From assembly GCF_000238335.3 (NCBI RefSeq), contig NZ_AHCB03000005.1, forward strand, positions 1,178,001-1,242,000: a DNA stretch of 64,000 nt, given 5' to 3'. Under the pieces are notes generated by a model that saw only the letters and a list, made by a program, of their open reading frames with translations, made no database searches and was not told the origin of the DNA. Shown here in pieces: positions 54,148 through 62,724 of this stretch (the stretch's first letter is position 1; the number at the start of each line of letters is the position of its first letter). Both the position numbers and the translations under genes were made by a program. The DNA comes from Pseudoalteromonas marina. Lineage in GTDB: Bacteria; Pseudomonadota; Gammaproteobacteria; Enterobacterales; Alteromonadaceae.

Positions 54148-57100
54148 ATGATAAAAAAACAGAACAGTACATTTAAGCTGTCCGTAATTGCATCTGCGAT
54201 TATTGCAACGTCTTTATCCGGCAACCTATATGCAGCTCAAGAAGATGACAAAAAAAAACAACAAGACGAAGATATTGAAGTAGTAATAGTTCAAGGAACA
54301 CGTTCAAATTTAATCAATGCACAGAATATGAAACGTGAAGCTGAAACCGTTCTTGATGCTATATCTGCAAAAGATATTGGGTCTCTACCGGATAGAAGCG
54401 TCCTTGAGGCAATAACCCGTTTACCGGGTGTTTCTATTGAACGATTTGCTGCTGCAAACGATCCTGATCACTACGGCGTTGAGGGAAGCGGTGTTGTTGT
54501 TAGGGGATTAACGCACACACGAAGCGAGTTTAACGGTCGTGATACGTTTACTGCCGATTCAGGGCGAGGGTTAAGTTTCCAGGATGTTCCACCTGAATTA
54601 ATGGGTTCTGTTGAGCTGTTTAAAAATCAGTCGGCAGATATGATAGAGGGCGGCATTGCAGGCACGGTGAATCTAGTGACGCGAAAACCTTTTGATGCAG
54701 AAGGGCGTGTAGTTGCTTTTACACTAGATGCTAGTTACAGCGAATTTGCAGACGAAACAACGCCGTCATTTTCTGGCTTATACAGCGATATATTTGATTT
54801 AGACTCTGGCAGGCTCGGCGTACTTGTCAATTATTCGAACTCAGAGTTAAAAGCTCAATCAGACGGTGCACAAATAGGCCGGTACGAGCCACAAAATGAA
54901 CTGGTCAATGGGCAGGCAGTGTTTGTTCCGCGAACAACACGTTTAACCAGAAAAGAAGATGATAGAAAAAGGGAAGGTTTTGCGGGTGCGCTCCAGTTTG
55001 AAAACGAAAGCAGAACGTTACTAGCAACAGCTCAATTTATACGTTCTGATTCGTCATTAGCATGGACTGAGCATGCGATTGAAATGGCAGATGATGCTGT
55101 AATCAACGATTTAGTTGCTCTTGAAGGAACCGAATTTGAAGTAACAGAACAAGGTTTGTTTGAGTCAGGTTTTATCACATCTAACGCAGGTTGGCGCGGA
55201 AATGATGCAGAGCGTCAACCATCTGGCGAGTTTGGTGCTCAGCATGCCATGGTTACCCGCTTTAGAGATCAAGATAATTTAGTTGACGATTATGGCTTTA
55301 ATCTCAAATATCGACCAAACGATACATGGTCGTTTAATTTTGATGCCCAATATGTTGAATCCACTTCTGAAATTTTTGACTTTTCAATCATGGGAGCAAC
55401 AAGAGCTGTAGTAGGCATAGAACAAAATGGTAATAATTTACCAGATATCACATTGCTAGATCCGGCTAATAATGACGACGCTGGTTTTTTTACTGACCCA
55501 AATAATTATTTTTGGCGCAGTGCTATGGATCATATCTCTGATAATGAAGGTGACGAAGTTGCTTTTGCAGCTGACACACAATATACATTTGATAGTGGCT
55601 TTTTTACCAGTGTTAAAGTAGGCGCTCGTTATGCTAAACGCGACCAAACAACACGCCAGTCTACTTATAACTGGGGCTGGTTATCAGAAGCATGGGCAGG
55701 TAATGGTAATGCATGGTTTGATGCCGAAGGTGATGAACTTGGTGCAAGCTTAAACAATAGCTATGAGCAAATTACATTCGATAATTTTGCTAGAGGTGGT
55801 GTGCTAAACGTAGCATCTGAAGGTGCCTTTTTGTTTCCTAGTGAATCTTTAGCTAAAGATTACGCTAATGCTGAATCAGCGTTTGCATCTTTGTCGCCAA
55901 ATTGGCAGCGTTTATCAAGCCGCGGTGACACAATAGGTAACTTTTTAAATAACGAGATTAATGAAACCTCTGAAGTTAATAATGCTTTTTACATCAAGGG
56001 TAATTTTGAGGGTGAATTAGGCAGCATGTTTTACAGCGGTAATGTAGGACTTCGTTATGTAAAAATTAAAAATGAAACTGATGGTTTTTTAACATTTCCA
56101 GATACAGTGGGTGACGTTAATGACCCTTCGGATCCCGATAACTTTTTACCATCTGAACAAGCCGCCTTTGGTAATGCTGGATTTACTGAGCAAACAGCAA
56201 GCAGTGAATATACTAATATTTTGCCAAGCTTAAACGTTAAACTTAATTTAAAAGACGATTTAATTTTGCGATTTGGTTTTTCAGAAGCCATTGCATTACC
56301 TGATTTAGGAAACTTAAGAAACTTTGTAAGCATAACACCGGAAGATTTGGTGATTACTTATGATGAAAGCTCAAGTGATAGACAAATTACAGACGCTCGT
56401 TATTCTCGTTATACGGCAAATTCAGGCAATCCATTCTTAAAACCAATGGAGTCGTATAACTACGACTTAGCGCTTGAATGGTATTTTTCTGAGGGAGTGG
56501 GGTCACTTACAACATCTTTTTTCTATAAAGACATGAGTAACTACTTTATTAATGGTTCAGTGGATAGAGAATTTACTAATAATGGCGCAACACAGGTGGT
56601 ACAAGTAAACGGTGCTACCAATGGTGATGAAGGTTCTGTGCAAGGGTTTGAACTGGCTTACCAGCAGTTTTACGACTTTTTACCTGGTGCCTTTAGTGGC
56701 ATTGGTATGCAATTTAACTATACCTATATCGAGGAAGAAGGATCGCCAAATGCAGGGCTATCGCCAGATAAACCTGACTCAACAGAAGGCGATAATGTGG
56801 CATTTGAAGGATTACCTCTTGAAGGGCTTTCTAAGGATAATATCAATTTAGTCGCTATGTATGAAAAGTACGGTGTTAATGCGCGTTTGGCATACAATTG
56901 GCGTTCTGAATATTTATTAACAAGTAAAGACGTTATAACGCAGCTTCCCATTTATAATGAGGCAGGAGGCCAACTTGATGGGTCTGTCTTTTATAATATC
57001 ACTGAATCGTTTCAATTAGGTCTTCAAGCCACTAACCTAACTAACGAGGTTGCTCGAACTTCAATGCAAATAGACAATGATAATAATCGAGTGTCTCGCT

Positions 57101-57153
57101 CTTGGTTTGCCAATGAGCGAAGGTTTAGCATTATTTTGAAAGGTAATTTTTAA
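54148..57153 (+). CDS. TonB-dependent receptor for oligosaccharides
   Basis: The 1001-residue outer-membrane receptor has a signal peptide (SLSGNLYA near 29), a TonB box-like EDIEVVIVQG, a plug domain (AKDIGSLPDRSVLEAITRLPGVSIERF ... GSGVVVRGL) and a 22-strand barrel with C-terminal Phe. It is of the large Alteromonadales/Xanthomonad type that takes up plant or algal oligosaccharides. GAGGGA supports ATG 54148 over the ATG at 54133. The neighbours (GH3, GH9, flavoprotein) suggest a beta-glucan or xylan-derived ligand. A terminator follows. Confidence 0.92.
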   Translation: MIKKQNSTFKLSVIASAIIATSLSGNLYAAQEDDKKKQQDEDIEVVIVQGTRSNLINAQNMKREAETVLDAISAKDIGSLPDRSVLEAITRLPGVSIERFAAANDPDHYGVEGSGVVVRGLTHTRSEFNGRDTFTADSGRGLSFQDVPPELMGSVELFKNQSADMIEGGIAGTVNLVTRKPFDAEGRVVAFTLDASYSEFADETTPSFSGLYSDIFDLDSGRLGVLVNYSNSELKAQSDGAQIGRYEPQNELVNGQAVFVPRTTRLTRKEDDRKREGFAGALQFENESRTLLATAQFIRSDSSLAWTEHAIEMADDAVINDLVALEGTEFEVTEQGLFESGFITSNAGWRGNDAERQPSGEFGAQHAMVTRFRDQDNLVDDYGFNLKYRPNDTWSFNFDAQYVESTSEIFDFSIMGATRAVVGIEQNGNNLPDITLLDPANNDDAGFFTDPNNYFWRSAMDHISDNEGDEVAFAADTQYTFDSGFFTSVKVGARYAKRDQTTRQSTYNWGWLSEAWAGNGNAWFDAEGDELGASLNNSYEQITFDNFARGGVLNVASEGAFLFPSESLAKDYANAESAFASLSPNWQRLSSRGDTIGNFLNNEINETSEVNNAFYIKGNFEGELGSMFYSGNVGLRYVKIKNETDGFLTFPDTVGDVNDPSDPDNFLPSEQAAFGNAGFTEQTASSEYTNILPSLNVKLNLKDDLILRFGFSEAIALPDLGNLRNFVSITPEDLVITYDESSSDRQITDARYSRYTANSGNPFLKPMESYNYDLALEWYFSEGVGSLTTSFFYKDMSNYFINGSVDREFTNNGATQVVQVNGATNGDEGSVQGFELAYQQFYDFLPGAFSGIGMQFNYTYIEEEGSPNAGLSPDKPDSTEGDNVAFEGLPLEGLSKDNINLVAMYEKYGVNARLAYNWRSEYLLTSKDVITQLPIYNEAGGQLDGSVFYNITESFQLGLQATNLTNEVARTSMQIDNDNNRVSRSWFANERRFSIILKGNF

Positions 57154-57164
57154 CCCTCTTAATA

Positions 57165-57206
57165 AAAGCACGCGTTATTTTTTATTTCGCGTGCTTTATT
57201 TTTTTT
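57165..57206 (+). terminator. Intrinsic terminator after the TonB receptor gene
   Basis: AAAGCACGCG and CGCGTGCTTT form a perfect 10-bp stem followed by ATTTTTTTT. It would lower expression of the flavoprotein gene relative to the receptor. Confidence 0.9.
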
Positions 57207-57217
57207 AGGTAAACATT

Positions 57218-58723
57218 ATGAATGATTCAAATAATATAAAATCGATTGTTATTGTAGGTGGTGGTTCAGCAGGTTGGATGACCGCCTCTGCATTAGCTAA
57301 GGTAATTGGCTGCGATAATTGTCAAATCACTTTAGTGGAGTCTGCAGACATAGGAACTGTATCTGTGGGTGAAGCTACGATCCCACAAATTCAATTATTT
57401 AATACCATACTTGATATAGATGAAGCTGAGTTTATACGTTTTACTAATGCGACGTTTAAATTGGGTATAGAATTTATAGATTGGAAAGAAAAAGGACACC
57501 GTTATTTTCACCCATTTGGAAATTATGGCACTAATATGGAGGCACTGCCTTTTCATCACTTTTGGTTGAAAATGCAAAATGATCCTGAATTTTCCGACTT
57601 ATCTAGCTACTCTCTTGCATCGGTTGGTGCGTATGCAAATAAATTTATGCATCCGTCAACTCAGCAAAACAGCGCGTTAGCAGGTATTAATTATGCTTAT
57701 CATTTTGACGCAACACTTTATGCTAAATTTTTAAGAAATTATGCCACAAGCAGAGGAGTGTGTCGTATTGAGGGTAAGGTTGACGAGGTAAACCTAAACC
57801 CAGTTTCAGGGGAAATTGAATCGTTAGTTCTTAATGATAATACGGTATTAGATGGTGATTTATTTATCGATTGCTCTGGTTTCAAGGGCTTATTAATTGA
57901 GCAGGCTCTGAAAACTGGATACGAGGATTGGACTCATTTATTACCGTGTAATAAAGCGATTGCAACGCCGTGTTTATCAAAAAAGGCACTTAACCCTTAT
58001 ACTCAGTCTACAGCACAAAGTGCAGGTTGGACGTGGCGAATACCACTGCAAAACCGAGTAGGTAATGGGTATGTATATTCAAGTGAATTTATGAGCGATG
58101 ATAAAGCACAGGCTTTACTTTTAAATACAATCGAATCTGAAGCTTTAGCAGATATTAACCAGCTGCAATGGGTAACGGGTATGCGCAAAAAGAGTTGGAA
58201 TAAAAACTGTATCGCTATTGGTTTATCAGCAGGTTTTGTAGAACCGTTAGAATCAACCGGTCTGCATTTGATTCAATCGGCGATAGCGAAATTAATGACA
58301 TTATTCCCTAGTAAAGATTTTACACAGTGTGATATTGATTTATTTAATCAGCAAACTGAGACGGAATATCATCGTATACGTGATTTTATTATTTTACATT
58401 ATAAACTAACAAATAGAGATGACAGTGAGTTTTGGCGTTATTGCAAAAACATAGAAATGCCTGATTCGTTGAAGCAAAAAATAGAGATGTTTAGTGAAAA
58501 TGGTCGTATTTTTAGACATGATAACGAGCTATTTAACGAAACATCTTGGCTTGCAGTTATGCACGGTCAAGGGATTAAACCTAAAAGCTATCATCCATTG
58601 GTTGATAGGCTATCCCGAGATGAAATAAAGCGTAGGCTTAAAAATATAGAGTCGGTTATTAGCCGCTCTGCTGATGTTATGCCTGATCATGAGGCGTATA
58701 TTTTAAAAAACTACACGCGCTAG
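57218..58723 (+). CDS. Tryptophan-halogenase-family flavoprotein
   Basis: The 501-residue FAD protein has the GGGSAGWMTA dinucleotide motif at the start, VGEATIP and the WxWxIP motif (GWTWRIPLQNR) of flavin-dependent halogenases. Close relatives stand next to TonB-dependent receptors in many marine and plant-degrading bacteria, where no halogenation has been shown and a role in sugar uptake or regulation is only guessed. It starts 11 bases after the receptor terminator and is probably reached by read-through, as no separate promoter is seen. Confidence 0.87.
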   Translation: MNDSNNIKSIVIVGGGSAGWMTASALAKVIGCDNCQITLVESADIGTVSVGEATIPQIQLFNTILDIDEAEFIRFTNATFKLGIEFIDWKEKGHRYFHPFGNYGTNMEALPFHHFWLKMQNDPEFSDLSSYSLASVGAYANKFMHPSTQQNSALAGINYAYHFDATLYAKFLRNYATSRGVCRIEGKVDEVNLNPVSGEIESLVLNDNTVLDGDLFIDCSGFKGLLIEQALKTGYEDWTHLLPCNKAIATPCLSKKALNPYTQSTAQSAGWTWRIPLQNRVGNGYVYSSEFMSDDKAQALLLNTIESEALADINQLQWVTGMRKKSWNKNCIAIGLSAGFVEPLESTGLHLIQSAIAKLMTLFPSKDFTQCDIDLFNQQTETEYHRIRDFIILHYKLTNRDDSEFWRYCKNIEMPDSLKQKIEMFSENGRIFRHDNELFNETSWLAVMHGQGIKPKSYHPLVDRLSRDEIKRRLKNIESVISRSADVMPDHEAYILKNYTR

Positions 58724-58733
58724 CTTTAGGGAT

Positions 58734-59915
58734 TTAACTCGAATTTTTGTTTTGGCTTTCCCAATATTCTTTTCTAAATTGAGTGGGTGTTACGCCCACA
58801 AGTTTTTTAAAAAATGTATTGAAAGTTGCTTTGCTGTTAAATCCTGCTTTATCCATAATGTCTAACATGGTCACTGTTTTATTTTCTTCTAAAAGTAACA
58901 GCCGTTTACTTTCTTCAACTCTGTAATAATTTATAAACTCAAAAAAGTTTTTACCAAAGTGCCTATTAATTATAGATGACAAGTTTCTTGACCCCATACT
59001 TAACTGACTTGCTAGGTTATCAAGTGTGAGTAAATGGTTTAAATAAGGCTTATTTTGTAGCAAATAGCTTTCGATTTTTTGTATTTTTTCGGGTTCAAAC
59101 GAATCTGGAGCTTTATGTTGTTCAGCTGTTAGTTCATCGTCAATACCCTGAAATATTCTTGAATTACCAGCACTAAAGTAGATTAAACTTGTGATTAATA
59201 AAAGAATTGCATAATTAGCTGTAAGCCCAAGTAATTCATGGTCAACTAGAATACCTATCTCGTAAGACATAATAATACCCAAAGAGACAAATATTGAATT
59301 TAGGTGTACTACTAAAAAACCAATCACAAGGAATTTAAGCCAAGTTAGGTCGACACTCTCAAGCTCTGCAAACTCATTTTTAATGTTTTTTTGGTATTTT
59401 TGTAACTCTAAAAAACATAAAACGCTAATTGAAAATCGAAAGCACTCCCGAAAAAAATAAATAGTACGGTCAATAAATGCTGTGGTTTCAATTGTGTCAT
59501 TTTTAAGTACATCTAATTTGATGCTATTTTCTATCATAAGCCAATCAACAGTGAAATAAGCGGCATAAAAAATGAACGGTATGAATAATAGCGAATCGCG
59601 TTTTTTTAGCTGATAGTTTTTGTTAACTAACGATTTGATATAAAGCAGAAGCAAAGGGACTTCCAACCAAAAAGCTAATCCAAATGTGTAAAATAGATTT
59701 GGGGATAAACTCAACGCAAACGCTCGGAATGCCTCACCAAAGTTAATAAGGTTATCCGTAGGAATTGCAGCTTGAGTTAATAAAAAGCAAGCAAGTAAAT
59801 AGTTACTAAGTTTATTACCCTTTTTTAATGTTACTAAAAATACACTAAATGATAAGCATATAAAAATGGTAAAAATTAAAGCGAGATCGTGAGTGTTAAA
59901 AAGTACTTCTTTCAC
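58734..59915 (-). CDS. Membrane-bound AraC-family regulator
   Basis: The 393-residue protein has about seven membrane helices in its first 240 residues and a C-terminal AraC DNA-binding domain (about 285-390; LDNLASQLSMGSRNLSSIINRHFGKNFFEFINYYRVEESKRLL, GFNSKATFNTFFKKLVGVTPTQFRKEYW). Such regulators sense a signal at the inner membrane. The start is GTG after AAAGGTG; no earlier ATG exists. It sits between the receptor and glucanase genes, both preceded by GTTCAAATA repeats, so it is the likely activator of both. Confidence 0.87.
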   Translation of the reverse strand: MKEVLFNTHDLALIFTIFICLSFSVFLVTLKKGNKLSNYLLACFLLTQAAIPTDNLINFGEAFRAFALSLSPNLFYTFGLAFWLEVPLLLLYIKSLVNKNYQLKKRDSLLFIPFIFYAAYFTVDWLMIENSIKLDVLKNDTIETTAFIDRTIYFFRECFRFSISVLCFLELQKYQKNIKNEFAELESVDLTWLKFLVIGFLVVHLNSIFVSLGIIMSYEIGILVDHELLGLTANYAILLLITSLIYFSAGNSRIFQGIDDELTAEQHKAPDSFEPEKIQKIESYLLQNKPYLNHLLTLDNLASQLSMGSRNLSSIINRHFGKNFFEFINYYRVEESKRLLLLEENKTVTMLDIMDKAGFNSKATFNTFFKKLVGVTPTQFRKEYWESQNKNSS

Positions 59916-60013
59916 AATTTAATACACCTTTATTAAAATTTTTGTTAGGTACACGTGTGTTCTCATTGTCGTTGTATGTTATCTAATAATCTCTAATATT
60001 TAAAATAGCCGGG

Positions 60014-60068
60014 CGTTCAAATAGAGTAAATTGCGTGCATTTATACGCTTAAAACCTCTATTTGAACG
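60014..60068. promoter_or_regulatory. Inverted repeat for the AraC-type regulator upstream of the GH3 glucanase
   Basis: CGTTCAAATAGAG (60014-60026) and its exact inverse CTCTATTTGAACG (60056-60068) are separated by 29 bases. The right arm overlaps the -35 box of the glucanase promoter. Confidence 0.7.
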
Positions 60069-60091
60069 ACATTATGCCGCGTTTGTTATAA
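60062..60091 (+). promoter_or_regulatory. Promoter of the GH3 glucanase gene
   Basis: TTGAAC (-35), 18 bases, TTATAA (-10). The -35 box lies inside the right arm of the inverted repeat, as expected for activation by contact with RNA polymerase. Confidence 0.6.
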
Positions 60092-60132
60092 AACTGTTTG
60101 CCACACTAACAAAGTATCAGGTTATTAGATTA

Positions 60133-62646
60133 ATGAAATTAACTTATTCTTCATTTTTACTTGGCTCTTTTATGAGCTTTGCGTCTGTTAACACAGTTGC
60201 TAAAAACGATATAACACTTTGGCCAACTCTTGAACCAGCAATAAAAAAAAATGCAGAGTTGGAAACACGTATTACCCATTTAATAAGCCAAATGTCACTA
60301 GAACAAAAAGTGGGTCAAATGGTACAAGCAGAAATAACCTGGGTAACGCCTCAAGATGTAAAAAAATATCATTTAGGATCGGTTTTGAATGGTGGTGGAA
60401 CATTTTTACACAATAACCGTAATGCGAGTGTATCTGATTGGGTGTCTTTTATGGACGAGCTTTATTTAGCCTCAATGGATACATCACAAGGCGGTTTAGC
60501 TATTCCCGTTACATATGGCATTGATGCAGTACACGGCAATAACAAATTTATTGGTGCTACTTTATATCCACATAACATTGGATTAGGTGCAACACGTAAC
60601 CCAGATTTAATTTATAAAATTGGAGAAGCCACAGCGAAAGAAGTTTTACTTGCAGGTATAGACTGGACATTTGCCCCAACACTTGCCGTTGCAAGGGATG
60701 ATCGATGGGGGAGAACCTACGAAAGTTATTCTGAAGACCCTGAAATAGTTGCCAGCTATGCTAAAGAGATGATTGAAGGCCTTCAGGGGAAAGTAAACAC
60801 AGCTAACTTTTTAGATGACGATCATATTTACTCTACCGCAAAGCATTGGGTTGGTGACGGAGGCACTTATCAGGGCATTGACCAAGGTGACAACCAAGAA
60901 AGTGAAAGTGATTTAATTAAAAATCATGCGGCGGCATATTTGCCAGCTCTTAAAGCCGGTGTGCAAAGTATAATGGCCTCTCATAATATGTGGAATGGCT
61001 TGCGCTTACACGGCAGCAAATATCTCCTTACCGATGTTTTGAAAACGCGACTTGGTTTTGATGGTTTTATAGTGGGTGATTGGAATTCGCACAGTAAAAT
61101 ACCCGGATGTAGCAATGATAGCTGTCCGCAGGCTGTTAATGCCGGACTAGACATGTTTATGGTTGTAGAAGATTGGAAGGCTTTTATAGGTAATACAGTA
61201 GACCAGGTTAAAGATGGAATTATCCCTGTTGAACGTATAGACGATGCAGTTAGGCGTATTTTACGCGTTAAAATACGTTCGGGGCTATTCGATAAAGGGC
61301 TTCCATCAACACGTAAATATGCTAACCAAAAACAATTATTAGGTGCTCCTGAGCACAAAGCAATTGCTAGGCAAGCAGTTAGAGAATCGTTAGTGTTGTT
61401 GAAAAATAATAATAACCTTTTACCACTTAACCCAAATAGTGAGGTATTAATTGCGGGTGATGGTGCTGAAAATATGAGTAAGCAAACGGGTGGTTGGACA
61501 ATTAACTGGACAGGCGAAGGTAATATTAAATCTGATTTTCCAGGGGGAACGTCAATTTTTGATGGTATAAAGCAAGCGGTAAACAAAGCGGGCGGCAATG
61601 CGGTGCTAAGCCCTGATGGTAGTTTTGATGTAAAACCAGATGTTGCCATTGTTGTGTTTGGTGAAAATCCGTATGCAGAGTGGATTGGCGATCTAAAATC
61701 AATTGCTTATCAGGCTCATTCTCACCGTGACGCCAAATTAATCGAGTCATTAAAATCACAAGGTATAAAAGTTGTATCGGTGTTTTTATCGGGCAGACCT
61801 TTATGGGTAAACAGAGAAATCAATGCATCAGATTCGTTTGTAGCAGCTTGGCTACCTGGTAGTGAAGGTGTTGGTGTAGCTGATGTTTTGTTTAAAGATA
61901 ATGAGGGCAATATTCAATTTGATTTTAAAGGTAAGCTTTCCTTTTCATGGCCTAAATATGCATCACAAGTTGTATTAAATCGTTACGATGAAAACTATGA
62001 TCCACTTTTTGCGTATGGATTTGGGTTAACCTATAAAGATAATGTGATGCTTAATAAATTAAGTACAAAGAATGACTTTATTTTTGAAACACCTGTCAAC
62101 ACCCCTTATCAAATAATGCAAGGAAGAGCGAAAGGGGACTGGAATTATCAATTGCAGTCGGGTGGACAAACAAAAGACATCCACACGCCATCAGGAAATA
62201 TTAAAGGCTTAACGATGATTGAAGCCGATAAAAATATTCAAGGTGATGCAAAAGAATTTACGTGGAGTGGTGCTAATAATGCTTCTGTACTAATTACCTC
62301 ATCATGGTACCGAGAAGATCTATCTCAATATTTGATCAATAAAAGCGCGCTAACCTTTGATGTGAGAGTCGAAACCCCTCCTAGAAATGAACTTTATGTT
62401 CAAATGGGATGCGCAAAAGGTAAATGTGCAGAGCTGAATATTTCGCCCATGCTAAAAGAGTTTAAATTGAACACCTGGAATACCGTTTCTATAGATTTAT
62501 TATGCTTTGCTAAAAGTGGAGTAGAGTTTGAACGTTCGAGTGCCCCCTTTGTGTTAACAAGCGAAGGCGCAGCTAAAATACGAGTTGCTAATATTCAATT
62601 TGAACCCAATGCACAAAAAATGGCCACTTTAAAGTGCAGTGAATAA
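60133..62646 (+). CDS. GH3 exo-beta-glucanase (ExoP-like)
   Basis: The 837-residue secreted enzyme has a signal peptide (SFASVNTVAKN near 22) and a family 3 barrel (GLAIPVTYGIDAVHGNNKFIGAT, nucleophile Asp316 in GFIVGDWNSH, DRWGRTYESYSEDPEI). The GH3 C-terminal domain follows, then a carbohydrate-binding-like beta domain (about 680-837). The layout and length match exo-1,3/1,4-beta-glucanase ExoP of Pseudoalteromonas. It should release glucose from beta-glucans. The frame opens at a TTG upstream, but ATG 60133 gives the signal peptide. Confidence 0.9.
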   Translation: MKLTYSSFLLGSFMSFASVNTVAKNDITLWPTLEPAIKKNAELETRITHLISQMSLEQKVGQMVQAEITWVTPQDVKKYHLGSVLNGGGTFLHNNRNASVSDWVSFMDELYLASMDTSQGGLAIPVTYGIDAVHGNNKFIGATLYPHNIGLGATRNPDLIYKIGEATAKEVLLAGIDWTFAPTLAVARDDRWGRTYESYSEDPEIVASYAKEMIEGLQGKVNTANFLDDDHIYSTAKHWVGDGGTYQGIDQGDNQESESDLIKNHAAAYLPALKAGVQSIMASHNMWNGLRLHGSKYLLTDVLKTRLGFDGFIVGDWNSHSKIPGCSNDSCPQAVNAGLDMFMVVEDWKAFIGNTVDQVKDGIIPVERIDDAVRRILRVKIRSGLFDKGLPSTRKYANQKQLLGAPEHKAIARQAVRESLVLLKNNNNLLPLNPNSEVLIAGDGAENMSKQTGGWTINWTGEGNIKSDFPGGTSIFDGIKQAVNKAGGNAVLSPDGSFDVKPDVAIVVFGENPYAEWIGDLKSIAYQAHSHRDAKLIESLKSQGIKVVSVFLSGRPLWVNREINASDSFVAAWLPGSEGVGVADVLFKDNEGNIQFDFKGKLSFSWPKYASQVVLNRYDENYDPLFAYGFGLTYKDNVMLNKLSTKNDFIFETPVNTPYQIMQGRAKGDWNYQLQSGGQTKDIHTPSGNIKGLTMIEADKNIQGDAKEFTWSGANNASVLITSSWYREDLSQYLINKSALTFDVRVETPPRNELYVQMGCAKGKCAELNISPMLKEFKLNTWNTVSIDLLCFAKSGVEFERSSAPFVLTSEGAAKIRVANIQFEPNAQKMATLKCSE

Positions 62647-62652
62647 TAAACA

Positions 62653-62694
62653 AGAGCACTTATTATATCTCAATAGTAAGTGCTCTATTTTTTT
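62653..62694 (+). terminator. Intrinsic terminator between the GH3 and GH9 genes
   Basis: AGAGCACTTA and TAAGTGCTCT form a perfect 10-bp stem followed by ATTTTTTT. Confidence 0.9.
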
Positions 62695-62724
62695 GCTTCG
62701 ACATTATTTATACGAAAGGGTCAT

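Noticed and set aside
60981..61649. Opposite-strand frame of 222 codons inside the GH3 glucanase gene
   Set aside because: It mirrors a conserved enzyme frame and shows no recognisable protein features.
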